Assembly: GCA_002329245.1 (NCBI GenBank)
Contig: DCTG01000086.1
Span: 13,817 to 20,165 of the forward strand
DNA length: 6,349 nt
From: Clostridiales bacterium UBA1446
GTDB lineage: Bacteria; Bacillota; Clostridia; Oscillospirales; Oscillospiraceae
Reading direction: 5' to 3'
In this document: positions 1 to 4,980 of the stretch, piece by piece
Layout: every line of letters begins with the position of its first letter
How positions within the stretch are numbered: position 1 is the first letter of the stretch
Program-made: the position numbers and the translations under genes
Notes under the pieces: model-generated
What the model was told of the DNA's origin: nothing
Seen by the model: the letters and a program-made list of their open reading frames with translations, nothing else
Databases searched by the model: none

Positions 1-15
1 GGCAGAAGCAATCAT
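1..15 (-). CDS. Possible start of a gene running off the left edge
   Basis: Reading leftward, an ATG at 15-13 lies 3 nt beyond the yceD stop codon. A GGAG at 25-22, inside the end of yceD, sits 6 nt upstream of it, which is good spacing for a ribosome binding site and would allow translational coupling. Only five codons are visible (M-I-A-S-A). In many bacteria the gene after yceD is rpmF (ribosomal protein L32), but L32 usually begins M-A-V-P-K, which these residues do not match. Either a different gene starts here, or this ATG is chance and the real next gene starts further left. Confidence 0.25.
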
Positions 16-18
16 ATC

Positions 19-519
19 TTACTCCGGATCCAATAGCTGCCGCAAAGCGTCGAATCGCGGGTCGATCTCCGGCTTGCAGCGGCACTCCGCCTCGTTGAGA
101 TTTACGCCGCACCCGGGACAAAGCCCCTTGCAGTCTTCCCTGCAAAGATGCTTCGTGTCCATGCCGAGGATAAAGTCTGTCCGCACCAACTCGTCCACAT
201 CAAGTTCGGTGCCTTCGAGCAGGACAATATCATCTGTTTCTTCTTCTCCGGACAGCTCCGTGGCTAAAAGCGTCTCGATTCGAAGAGAAAACGGCCGCAT
301 AAATGTCTTTGCACACCGGTCGCAGGTCAGCTCCAAATCGGTTTCGACGTCCGCCCGAAGCATTAACGCTCCGGCAGCATTCCTGATCTCTCCCCGCACC
401 GCGACAGGACGAGGGGCGGAAATTGCTCCTCCGAATGAAAGCCCGGAAAAATCCAGGCTTGTTTCAAAGGGAATTCGACCGCCGGGCAGGTGCAGGATTG
501 GCTTTACATCCAGACGCAT
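19..519 (-). CDS. yceD: YceD/DUF177 family protein (23S rRNA accumulation protein), 166 aa
   Basis: Cytoplasmic protein of the YceD/DUF177 family. Family members are linked to accumulation of 23S rRNA and large ribosomal subunits and are commonly encoded next to rpmF. The family pattern is clear: an N-terminal beta-rich part, a C-x2-C pair at Cys66/Cys69 (C-D-R-C), an acidic stretch around residues 88-110, and a cysteine cluster at 126, 130, 134 and 137 ending in C-G-x-N-L-N, with two further cysteines at 146 and 148. The cysteines suggest metal binding, but this is inferred. I chose the ATG at 519 because GAGGTG lies just upstream. The reading frame stays open to an ATG at 555, but the added 12 residues would be encoded within the leader hairpin and look unlike the family. 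Length is normal. It is transcribed divergently from the pseudouridine synthase gene. The biochemical role of the family is not fully settled. Confidence 0.92.
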   Translation of the reverse strand: MRLDVKPILHLPGGRIPFETSLDFSGLSFGGAISAPRPVAVRGEIRNAAGALMLRADVETDLELTCDRCAKTFMRPFSLRIETLLATELSGEEETDDIVLLEGTELDVDELVRTDFILGMDTKHLCREDCKGLCPGCGVNLNEAECRCKPEIDPRFDALRQLLDPE

Positions 520-523
520 GGCA

Positions 524-529
524 CACCTC
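524..529 (-). promoter_or_regulatory. Ribosome binding site of yceD
   Basis: GAGGTG on the minus strand. The GAGG core ends 6 nt before the ATG at 519. This decides the start in favour of 519 over the upstream in-frame ATG at 555. The same bases can pair with CCTC at 542-539 in the transcript, so the site may be partly masked. Confidence 0.7.
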
Positions 530-540
530 GCCGCGTGGGA

Positions 541-569
541 GGGAAGCGCCCTCACGGGCTATACTTCCC
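541..569 (-). promoter_or_regulatory. Leader hairpin of yceD with GNRA tetraloop
   Basis: In the minus-strand transcript a lower stem GGGAAG/CUUCCC (569-564 with 546-541) and an upper stem GCCC/GGGC (559-556 with 551-548) enclose the tetraloop GUGA, a GNRA loop. They are separated by an asymmetric internal loop (UAUA against a single G). It lies between the predicted transcription start (about 585) and the ribosome binding site. No T-run follows, so it is not a terminator. It matches no riboswitch class I recognise. A regulatory or mRNA-stabilising role is inferred. Confidence 0.5.
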
Positions 570-591
570 CGATCTTAGGGATACGAAAAGT

Positions 592-620
592 ATTATAGTG
601 GAATTGCCCGGGATTGTCAA
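592..620 (-). promoter_or_regulatory. Consensus sigma-A promoter of the yceD operon
   Basis: On the minus strand TTGACA (620-615) and TATAAT (597-592) are separated by exactly 17 nt (614-598), a perfect match to the housekeeping promoter. Transcription should start near 585, giving a leader of about 66 nt before the yceD ATG. A short dyad (attgt/acaat, 613-617/621-625) overlaps the -35 box. Strong constitutive expression would suit a ribosome-biogenesis operon. Confidence 0.88.
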
Positions 621-624
621 ACAA

Positions 625-666
625 TTTCTAAGGGGCAAAGAAAATCTCGGGAAAATCCCTTAGAAA
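625..666. repeat. Perfect 10-bp inverted repeat between divergent promoters
   Basis: TTTCTAAGGG at 625-634 and its exact complement at 657-666 are separated by 22 nt. The left arm lies just upstream of the yceD -35 box. The right arm overlaps the region where the -35 element of the rightward promoter would be. A smaller hairpin (ggga/tccc, 649-652/656-659, 3-nt loop) partly overlaps the right arm. It could be an operator acting on both promoters, or the edge of the neighbouring repeat element. No T-run follows, so it is not a terminator. Confidence 0.5.
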
Positions 667-680
667 GATGCCTTTCGCCG

Positions 681-689
681 TGGTATAAT
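681..689 (+). promoter_or_regulatory. Candidate extended -10 promoter for the pseudouridine synthase gene
   Basis: TGGTATAAT fits the extended -10 pattern TGnTATAAT. The -35 region is poor: TTAGAA at 660-665, 18 nt upstream, matches 3 of 6 positions. TATAAT is itself part of the left arm of the first palindrome in the hairpin array. If active, the transcript would start near 696 and carry a strongly structured leader of about 180 nt before the ATG at 876. No better rightward promoter was found in the gap. Confidence 0.4.
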
Positions 690-720
690 ATCCGCATCGC
701 GGATATTATATGCGCATGTG
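690..720 (+). repeat. 31-bp direct repeat, copy 1
   Basis: Identical over all 31 bases to 806-836. It contains a ccgc-atc-gcgg palindrome core, the right arm ggatattata and the palindrome atgcgcat, and ends in gtg. In this copy the left flank completes a 12-bp hairpin arm. The sequence to its right forms the C5/G5 hairpin at 718-736. Confidence 0.9.
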
Positions 721-805
721 CCCCCTCCGGGGGCACGCGCTAAAATAAAAAGCCGCGGCGTCAGAGACGCCGCATGGCGATATCATAGCCTTGGGCTATG
801 ATATC

Positions 806-836
806 ATCCGCATCGCGGATATTATATGCGCATGTG
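806..836 (+). repeat. 31-bp direct repeat, copy 2
   Basis: Identical to 690-720 and offset by 116 bp. Identity stops abruptly at both ends. On the left the flank belongs to hairpin H4, so the palindrome keeps only 6 bp here. On the right a different short hairpin (gccc/gggc, 840-852) follows. It ends 39 nt before the start codon of the pseudouridine synthase gene. Confidence 0.9.
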
Positions 837-865
837 TACGCCCTTCTTGGGCAAAAAACGTGGCC

Positions 866-870
866 GGAGG
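866..870 (+). promoter_or_regulatory. Ribosome binding site of the pseudouridine synthase gene
   Basis: GGAGG, 5 nt before the ATG at 876. This fixes the start there. The reading frame is open upstream to an ATG at 798, but that extension is encoded by the hairpin repeats and has no ribosome binding site. Confidence 0.85.
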
Positions 871-875
871 AACAG

Positions 876-1862
876 ATGAGAGAGATTACGATCAATCAAA
901 ACGACGCAGGTCAGCGTTTAGACCGGTTTGTGTCAAAGGCGCTGCCCCTGCTTCCGCCTGCGCTGCTTCAGAAATACATCCGCCTCAAGCGCATTAAGGT
1001 GAACGGGAAGGGATCCGCGCGGGATACCAGGCTTCAGCCTGGCGACCGGCTGCAGCTCTACATCAAGGACGAATTTTTTGATGCTCCCGCCCCGGAAAAC
1101 GCATTTTTGCGGCTCTATCAGCCAAAATTAGATATCGTTTACGAAGATGAAAACATCCTGCTTGCGGACAAGCGTCCGGGAATATCCGTCCATCCGGATG
1201 AAACGGAGCAGTACAATACGCTGCTCACGCACATCCAGGCTTACCTGTATCAAAAGGGGGAATGGGATCCCCGGCGCGAGCACTCCTTCGCCCCCGCGCT
1301 CTGCAACCGCATCGACCGGAACACCGGCGGGATCGTTATTGCCGCCAAAAACGCGGATGCGCTTCGTATCCTCAACCAAAAGATTCGCGACCGCGAGATC
1401 AAAAAGTACTACCTTTGTATCGTGCACGGGAAACCTTCGCCCGCCGAGGGAAGGTTGGAAGGCTTTTTGCGCAAGGACGAGGCAAAAAAACAGGTAACGG
1501 TGTCCCGAAAGCCTCTTCCCGGCGCGAAGAGCGCGGCTACCCTGTACCGGACGCTCCGAACCAGCGGTTCGCTCTCCCTGCTTGAATGCGAACTCATAAC
1601 GGGGCGAACGCACCAGATTCGGGCGCAATTGGCCGCGGCCGGGCATCCGCTGCTTGGCGACGGGAAATATGGAAGGGAATCAGAGAACAAGAAGTACGGC
1701 CGTAAATTTCAGGCGCTGTATTCCTATAAACTGGTGTTCTCCTTCCGGACGCCAGCGGGAGAACTGGAGTATTTAAGCGGCAGAGCGTATCAGGTGAAGA
1801 GGGTGGATTTTGCGGAGGAATACTTCCCGTGCTGGGAGGGAAAGGACTTTTGCCGTCCATAA
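876..1862 (+). CDS. RluA-family rRNA pseudouridine synthase with S4 domain, 328 aa
   Basis: Cytoplasmic enzyme converting specific uridines in RNA, probably 23S rRNA, to pseudouridine. Residues about 12-65 form an S4 RNA-binding domain (G-Q-R-L-D-R-F-V near its start, R-I-K-V-N-G-K in the middle, L-Q-P-G-D near its end). Residues about 85-300 form the synthase domain. The active-site motif N-R-I-D-R-N-T-G-G has the catalytic aspartate at 147. The family motif I-T-G-R-T-H-Q-I-R-A-Q-L lies at 241-252 and H-P-L-L-G-D-x-K-Y-G at 257-266. Many proteobacterial members have H-R-L-D at the active site; Asn-Arg-Ile-Asp is the form I associate with clostridial RluC-like enzymes. The exact target uridines (RluA, RluC or RluD type) cannot be read from the sequence, so no symbol is given. 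Length is normal. It is monocistronic: divergent from yceD and followed by a probable terminator. Confidence 0.93.
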   Translation: MREITINQNDAGQRLDRFVSKALPLLPPALLQKYIRLKRIKVNGKGSARDTRLQPGDRLQLYIKDEFFDAPAPENAFLRLYQPKLDIVYEDENILLADKRPGISVHPDETEQYNTLLTHIQAYLYQKGEWDPRREHSFAPALCNRIDRNTGGIVIAAKNADALRILNQKIRDREIKKYYLCIVHGKPSPAEGRLEGFLRKDEAKKQVTVSRKPLPGAKSAATLYRTLRTSGSLSLLECELITGRTHQIRAQLAAAGHPLLGDGKYGRESENKKYGRKFQALYSYKLVFSFRTPAGELEYLSGRAYQVKRVDFAEEYFPCWEGKDFCRP

Positions 1863-1873
1863 AAGGCGGCGGA

Positions 1874-1903
1874 GGCTCGGCTCCCGAAGCCATAATTTTA
1901 TTT
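1874..1903 (+). terminator. Probable intrinsic terminator after the pseudouridine synthase gene
   Basis: GGCTCGG (1874-1880) pairs with CCG-AGCC (1884-1891, with one bulged A at 1887) around a 3-nt loop. The T-rich tract ATAATTTTATTT follows directly. It begins 12 nt after the stop codon. The bulge and the interrupted T-run make it moderate rather than strong. Confidence 0.6.
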
Positions 1904-1936
1904 CTCAGGATTTCAATAGATTTTTCCTGAATTTCA

Positions 1937-1965
1937 TTGACTTTTTGACAAATTACCAGTATATT
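1937..1965 (+). promoter_or_regulatory. Sigma-A promoter of the potABCD operon
   Basis: TTGACT (1937-1942, 5 of 6) and TATATT (1960-1965, 5 of 6) with a 17-nt spacer, in an AT-rich stretch. A second TTGACA at 1945-1950 has no well-spaced -10 partner. Transcription should start near 1972, giving a leader of about 130 nt before potA. Confidence 0.7.
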
Positions 1966-1999
1966 TTATGTCACTGAATTGACGGTGGAATCATCGCAG

Positions 2000-2016
2000 T
2001 CGAATATTCGATTCGA
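2000..2016. repeat. Palindrome in the potA leader
   Basis: TCGAATATTCGA (2000-2011) is a perfect 12-bp palindrome about 30 nt after the predicted transcription start. The following bases allow an alternative RNA hairpin, TCGAAT (2000-2005) with ATTCGA (2011-2016) around a 5-nt loop. It could be an operator or part of the leader RNA fold directly before the terminator-like hairpin. Function is unproven. Confidence 0.4.
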
Positions 2017-2018
2017 GG

Positions 2019-2046
2019 CCTCCCGGCGGGAGGGTTTTATCTTTTT
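2019..2046 (+). terminator. Terminator-like hairpin (possible attenuator) in the potA leader
   Basis: CCTCCC (2019-2024) pairs with GGGAGG (2028-2033) around the loop GGC, and GTTTTATCTTTTT follows. This is a short intrinsic-terminator shape lying downstream of the operon promoter and 57 nt upstream of potA, with no second promoter visible after it. It would stop most transcripts early unless relieved, so it may act as an attenuator. The ribosome binding site of potA contains a second GGGAGG (2094-2099) that could compete for CCTCCC. A GC-rich segment (2047-2075) with several possible hairpins, for example cggcc/ggccg at 2054-2058/2071-2075, lies between them. It could instead be a back-up terminator for the upstream gene. 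Confidence 0.55.
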
Positions 2047-2103
2047 CCGGCGGCGGCCGAACGCGGCGCCGGCCGTTATCACACAGGAAACGGGGGAGGA
2101 TAC

Positions 2104-3141
2104 ATGCCCAAGGAACTCATACGCCTTGTGGACTGCCTCATGGTGTTTGATGACGAGATTGTGCTCGACTCCATCAATTTATATATTAATGACAGAGAAT
2201 TCCTCACACTGCTCGGACCCAGCGGCTGTGGCAAGACCACGACGCTGCGCATCATCGGCGGCTTCCAGAAGCCAACTTCAGGAAGCGTGCTGTTCGACGG
2301 GGTGAGGATCAATGATGTTCCGCCCCATAAACGGAAAGTCAATACCGTTTTTCAGAAATATGCTTTGTTTACCCATATGAACGTCTTTGAAAACGTGGCG
2401 TTCGGCCTGCGGATTGCAAAAGTGCCGGAAGCGGAGATTCGCCGGCGCGTTGCCGAAACGCTTGCCCTGGTTAATCTTTCGGGCGTGGAGCGCCGTTCGG
2501 TGGATTCCCTTTCGGGAGGTCAGCAGCAGCGGGTTGCGATTGCCCGCGCGGTCGTCAACCGGCCGCAGGTATTGCTGCTCGACGAGCCGCTTGGCGCGCT
2601 GGACCTTAAGCTGCGCAAGGAGATGCAGATAGAACTCAAAAAAATTCAGCAGCAGGTCGGGATTACTTTCGTCTATGTGACGCATGATCAGGAGGAGGCG
2701 CTCACGATGAGCGACACCATCGTGGTCATGAACAACGGAAAGATTCAGCAGATCGGCTCTCCCACGGACATCTACAACGAGCCGAAGAACGCCTTTGTGG
2801 CGGATTTCATTGGAGAGAGCAATATATTGGACGGCGTGATGCTGCGGGATTATGTCGTTTCCTTTGCCGGGCGGCAGTTTGAGTGCCTGGATCATGGATT
2901 TCGCGCCGAAGAACCTGTGGACGTAGTGGTACGGCCGGAAGACCTTCATATCGTCGAGCCGGAGAAAGGCCAGCTGCAGGGCGTGGTGCAGTCGGTCATT
3001 TTCAAGGGAGTCCACTATGAGATGGTGGTTCGGTCTGGGGAGCAGGATTGGCTTGTACAGTCTACGCTTTTCCGCCCGGCAGGCGAAACGATCGGCCTGC
3101 AGCTGACTCCGAACGATATCCATATCATGCATAAATCATAG
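2104..3141 (+). CDS. potA: Polyamine ABC transporter ATP-binding protein PotA, 345 aa
   Basis: ATPase that powers spermidine/putrescine import, working as a dimer on the inner face of the PotB-PotC channel. Visible motifs: Walker [10 protein letters not shown] (38-46), Q-loop Gln84, signature L-S-G-G-Q (136-140), Walker B L-L-L-D-E (157-161), D-loop through Asp167 and switch His194. The segment F-I-G-E-S-N (235-240) and the R-P-E-D motif (277-280) mark the C-terminal TOBE-type regulatory domain typical of PotA and related importers. All catalytic residues are present and length is normal. The ATG at 2104 is preceded by GGGGGAGGA with about 4 nt spacing. It is the first gene of the operon; the gap to potB is 62 nt with no terminator. 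The polyamine assignment rests on the operon context as well as on sequence, since related ATPases serve other substrates. Confidence 0.93.
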   Translation: MPKELIRLVDCLMVFDDEIVLDSINLYINDREFLTLLGPSGCGKTTTLRIIGGFQKPTSGSVLFDGVRINDVPPHKRKVNTVFQKYALFTHMNVFENVAFGLRIAKVPEAEIRRRVAETLALVNLSGVERRSVDSLSGGQQQRVAIARAVVNRPQVLLLDEPLGALDLKLRKEMQIELKKIQQQVGITFVYVTHDQEEALTMSDTIVVMNNGKIQQIGSPTDIYNEPKNAFVADFIGESNILDGVMLRDYVVSFAGRQFECLDHGFRAEEPVDVVVRPEDLHIVEPEKGQLQGVVQSVIFKGVHYEMVVRSGEQDWLVQSTLFRPAGETIGLQLTPNDIHIMHKS

Positions 3142-3203
3142 GACAGCTTTACTTGGAAATCCTGCATCGGAAAACAAACCCGGCTTAGGAAGGAGGGTAT
3201 GCC

Positions 3204-4019
3204 ATGAGAAACCGGAGCATCGCGGTCCCGTACGTGGGCTGGATGGCCATTTTTGTGGTCGCTCCTTTGATCCTTATTGTGGTTTACGCCTTTACCTCCA
3301 ATCAGGACGGCAGCCTCACCTTTGAAAACTTCCGCAATATGTTCTCTTATGCCGGCATCTTCCGGGATTCCTTTCTGCTCGCTTTTATTGCCACGGCCAT
3401 CTGCCTTGTCATCGGCTACCCCCTCTCCTATATTCTTGCACGGGAGAGGCCTGCGATACGGCGTATGGCGGTCATCTTTATCATGCTTCCCATGTGGATG
3501 AATTTTCTGCTGCGGACCTATGCGTGGATGTCCATTTTGGAAAACAACGGGTTATTAAACCGGGCGCTTTCGGCGCTGGGGCTTCCTGCGCTCAATCTCG
3601 CAAACACGGACGCCGCGGTGGTAATCGGCATGGTATATAATTTCCTGCCCTTCATGATCCTGCCAATCTTTGCCGTAATCGAAAAGATTGACCGCCGGCT
3701 TATCGAAGCGGCGCAGGATTTGGGCGCGAACAGCGTGATCGTATTCCGTCGGATCATCTTTCCGCTTTCCCTGCCTGGCGTACTCTCCGGAATTACCATG
3801 GTTTTCATTCCTGCGGTGAGCACCTTTGTCATCTCCCAGCTCTTGGGCGGCGGGATGACGCTTCTGCTTGGCGACCTGATAGAAATGCAGTTTCTTGGGA
3901 ATACCTACAATCCGCATCTCGGGTCCGCCATTTCGCTTGTTATGATGCTGATCGTACTGGTTTGCATGGCGATTATGAACCGCTTCGGCGAGGGAGAAGA
4001 AGAGGCGGTGGTTTTATGA
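3204..4019 (+). CDS. potB: Polyamine ABC transporter permease PotB, 271 aa
   Basis: Integral membrane subunit that pairs with PotC to form the polyamine channel. About six hydrophobic segments are visible, near residues 9-30, 57-79, 88-110, 137-159, 190-212 and 240-260. The cytoplasmic EAA loop, which contacts PotA, reads E-A-A-Q-D-L-G-A and starts at Glu168, ending F-P-L-S-L-P-G at 186-192. The family-typical L-P-M-W-M-N-F-L-L-R-T-Y-A-W lies at 95-108. The start at 3204 is supported by AAGGAGGG 6 nt upstream; an ATG at 3199 is out of frame. The stop codon overlaps the potC start (ATGA), so translation of the two permeases is probably coupled. Confidence 0.94.
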   Translation: MRNRSIAVPYVGWMAIFVVAPLILIVVYAFTSNQDGSLTFENFRNMFSYAGIFRDSFLLAFIATAICLVIGYPLSYILARERPAIRRMAVIFIMLPMWMNFLLRTYAWMSILENNGLLNRALSALGLPALNLANTDAAVVIGMVYNFLPFMILPIFAVIEKIDRRLIEAAQDLGANSVIVFRRIIFPLSLPGVLSGITMVFIPAVSTFVISQLLGGGMTLLLGDLIEMQFLGNTYNPHLGSAISLVMMLIVLVCMAIMNRFGEGEEEAVVL

Positions 4020-4924
4020 AAAAAAACAGCGTTCTCGATCGGGTTTTTATCGTCCTTGTATTTTTGTTTCTCTACGCGCCCATTTTTGTTCTCATCGTCT
4101 TTTCCTTCAACGCATCGAAAAGCCGGACCGTTTGGGCGGGCTTCACGTTGGATTGGTATGTGCAGCTTTTTCACAATAAATCGATCATGGACGCCCTTTC
4201 CACCACACTTTCCGTTTCGGTCATAGCGGCGTCCGTCGCTACGGTGGTAGGGACAGCGGCGGCCATCGGTTTTTACAGCATGCGCCGCCGGCCGCGAAAT
4301 ATCCTGATGGGGGTGAACAGCATCCCCATGATTAACGCGGATATCATTACGGGCGTCTCTCTCATGCTGCTTTTTGTGATTTCCGGAACGGCGATTACCG
4401 TCGCGGTTCAACTCGTGAACAATCTTTTGGGAACGAACATGAATTTTCAATTTTCGCTGGGCTTCGGGACCTTGCTTCTCGCCCATATCACGTTCGACAT
4501 ACCCTATGTGATCCTTTCGGTAATGCCAAAACTGCGGCAGATGGATAAAAATGCGTTCGAGGCCGCGCAGGACCTGGGCGCTACGACGTGGCAGGCGTTC
4601 TGGAAAGTGGTCCTGCCCGAAATCAGGCCCGGTGTGGTAAATGGTCTCATTATCGCTTTCACCATGTCAATTGACGATTTTGTCATCAGCTATTTTACGG
4701 GCGGGCAGGCGCAGACGCTTTCGGTAGTCATTTACAGCATGACCAGGAAAAAGGTCAGCCCGCAAATCAATGCCGTTTCCACGCTGCTCTTTCTCTCAGT
4801 GTTAGCCCTGCTTGCCGTCATCAATATCCGGCAGATTCGCCAGGAGCGGGCGCAGAGCAGAAAGTGGGTGCCCGCCACCGCAAGCGGCGAGGCGGCGGAG
4901 GAACTTTCTGAATATACCGAGTAG
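4016..4924 (+). CDS. potC: Polyamine ABC transporter permease PotC, 302 aa
   Basis: Second membrane subunit of the channel. Hydrophobic segments lie near residues 10-31, 62-86, 110-135, 150-170, 206-228 and 252-272. The EAA loop is E-A-A-Q-D-L-G-A from Glu182, ending L-P-E-I-R-P-G at 200-206. The S-I-D-D-F-V-I-S-Y-F segment (218-227) is characteristic of PotC-type permeases. I chose the ATG at 4016, which overlaps the potB stop as ATGA. The frame is open 18 codons further upstream inside potB, but those residues are basic and hydrophilic and precede a normal M-K-K start. At 302 residues it is somewhat longer than the E. coli protein, in part because of a charged C-terminal tail of about 30 residues. 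It lies 56 nt before potD. Confidence 0.93.
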   Translation: MKKNSVLDRVFIVLVFLFLYAPIFVLIVFSFNASKSRTVWAGFTLDWYVQLFHNKSIMDALSTTLSVSVIAASVATVVGTAAAIGFYSMRRRPRNILMGVNSIPMINADIITGVSLMLLFVISGTAITVAVQLVNNLLGTNMNFQFSLGFGTLLLAHITFDIPYVILSVMPKLRQMDKNAFEAAQDLGATTWQAFWKVVLPEIRPGVVNGLIIAFTMSIDDFVISYFTGGQAQTLSVVIYSMTRKKVSPQINAVSTLLFLSVLALLAVINIRQIRQERAQSRKWVPATASGEAAEELSEYTE

Positions 4925-4965
4925 GCGTATGAAGTAAGCTTTCTGTTGGTTAAGATTCTCTTTGG

Positions 4966-4973
4966 AAAGGGGA
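4966..4973 (+). promoter_or_regulatory. Ribosome binding site of potD
   Basis: AAAGGGGA, 7 nt before the TTG at 4981. It supports the TTG start, because no ATG lies in frame ahead of the signal peptide. Confidence 0.65.
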
Positions 4974-4980
4974 TACTTTA

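Larger units (their letters stand above)
684..852. repeat. Modular array of short hairpins with 3-nt loops
   Basis: Back-to-back perfect inverted repeats, nearly all with 3-nt loops. H1 is 684-695/699-710 (12 bp, loop atc). H2 is 718-725/729-736 (8 bp, loop tcc), extended by gcgc at 712-715/737-740. An A-rich linker lies at 741-751. H3 is 755-762/766-773 (8 bp, loop aga), extended by gcc/ggc at 752-754/776-778. H4 is 779-790/794-805 (12 bp, loop ttg). H5 is 806-811/815-820 (6 bp, loop atc). H6 is 840-843/849-852 (4 bp, 5-nt loop). H1 and H5 share a core within a 31-bp direct repeat. Both H2 and H3 have a two-base AT bulge between the main and outer stems. There is no coding signal. It resembles REP- or MITE-like intergenic repeats, but I do not recognise a named family. 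Confidence 0.75.

Noticed and set aside
74..598. Open frame of 174 codons on the plus strand across yceD
   Set aside because: It is antisense to yceD and would run through the yceD promoter. The composition is Ser/Arg-rich and no family is recognisable.
684..852. CRISPR array or tandem intrinsic terminators
   Set aside because: There are only two copies of the direct repeat, with no regular spacers. The hairpins are not followed by T-runs on either strand, apart from an A-rich linker (741-751) that does not give a convincing terminator on the minus strand.
798..875. N-terminal extension of the pseudouridine synthase from an ATG at 798
   Set aside because: The extra 26 residues are encoded by hairpin repeats and lack a ribosome binding site, whereas GGAGG precedes the ATG at 876.
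1979..2103. Arginine-rich leader peptide starting at TTG 1979, which could couple arginine supply to polyamine uptake
   Set aside because: The frame has several CGG codons, but no ribosome binding site precedes it, and it runs out of frame into potA without stopping until 2305, so it does not behave like a leader peptide.
2278..3132. Open frame of 284 codons on the minus strand across potA
   Set aside because: It is a shadow of potA, whose plus-strand motifs are complete. No ribosome binding site or recognisable domain was seen.
3962..4015. Upstream start for potC at 3962
   Set aside because: It would add 18 basic residues inside potB. The ATGA overlap at 4016 gives a normal permease N-terminus.
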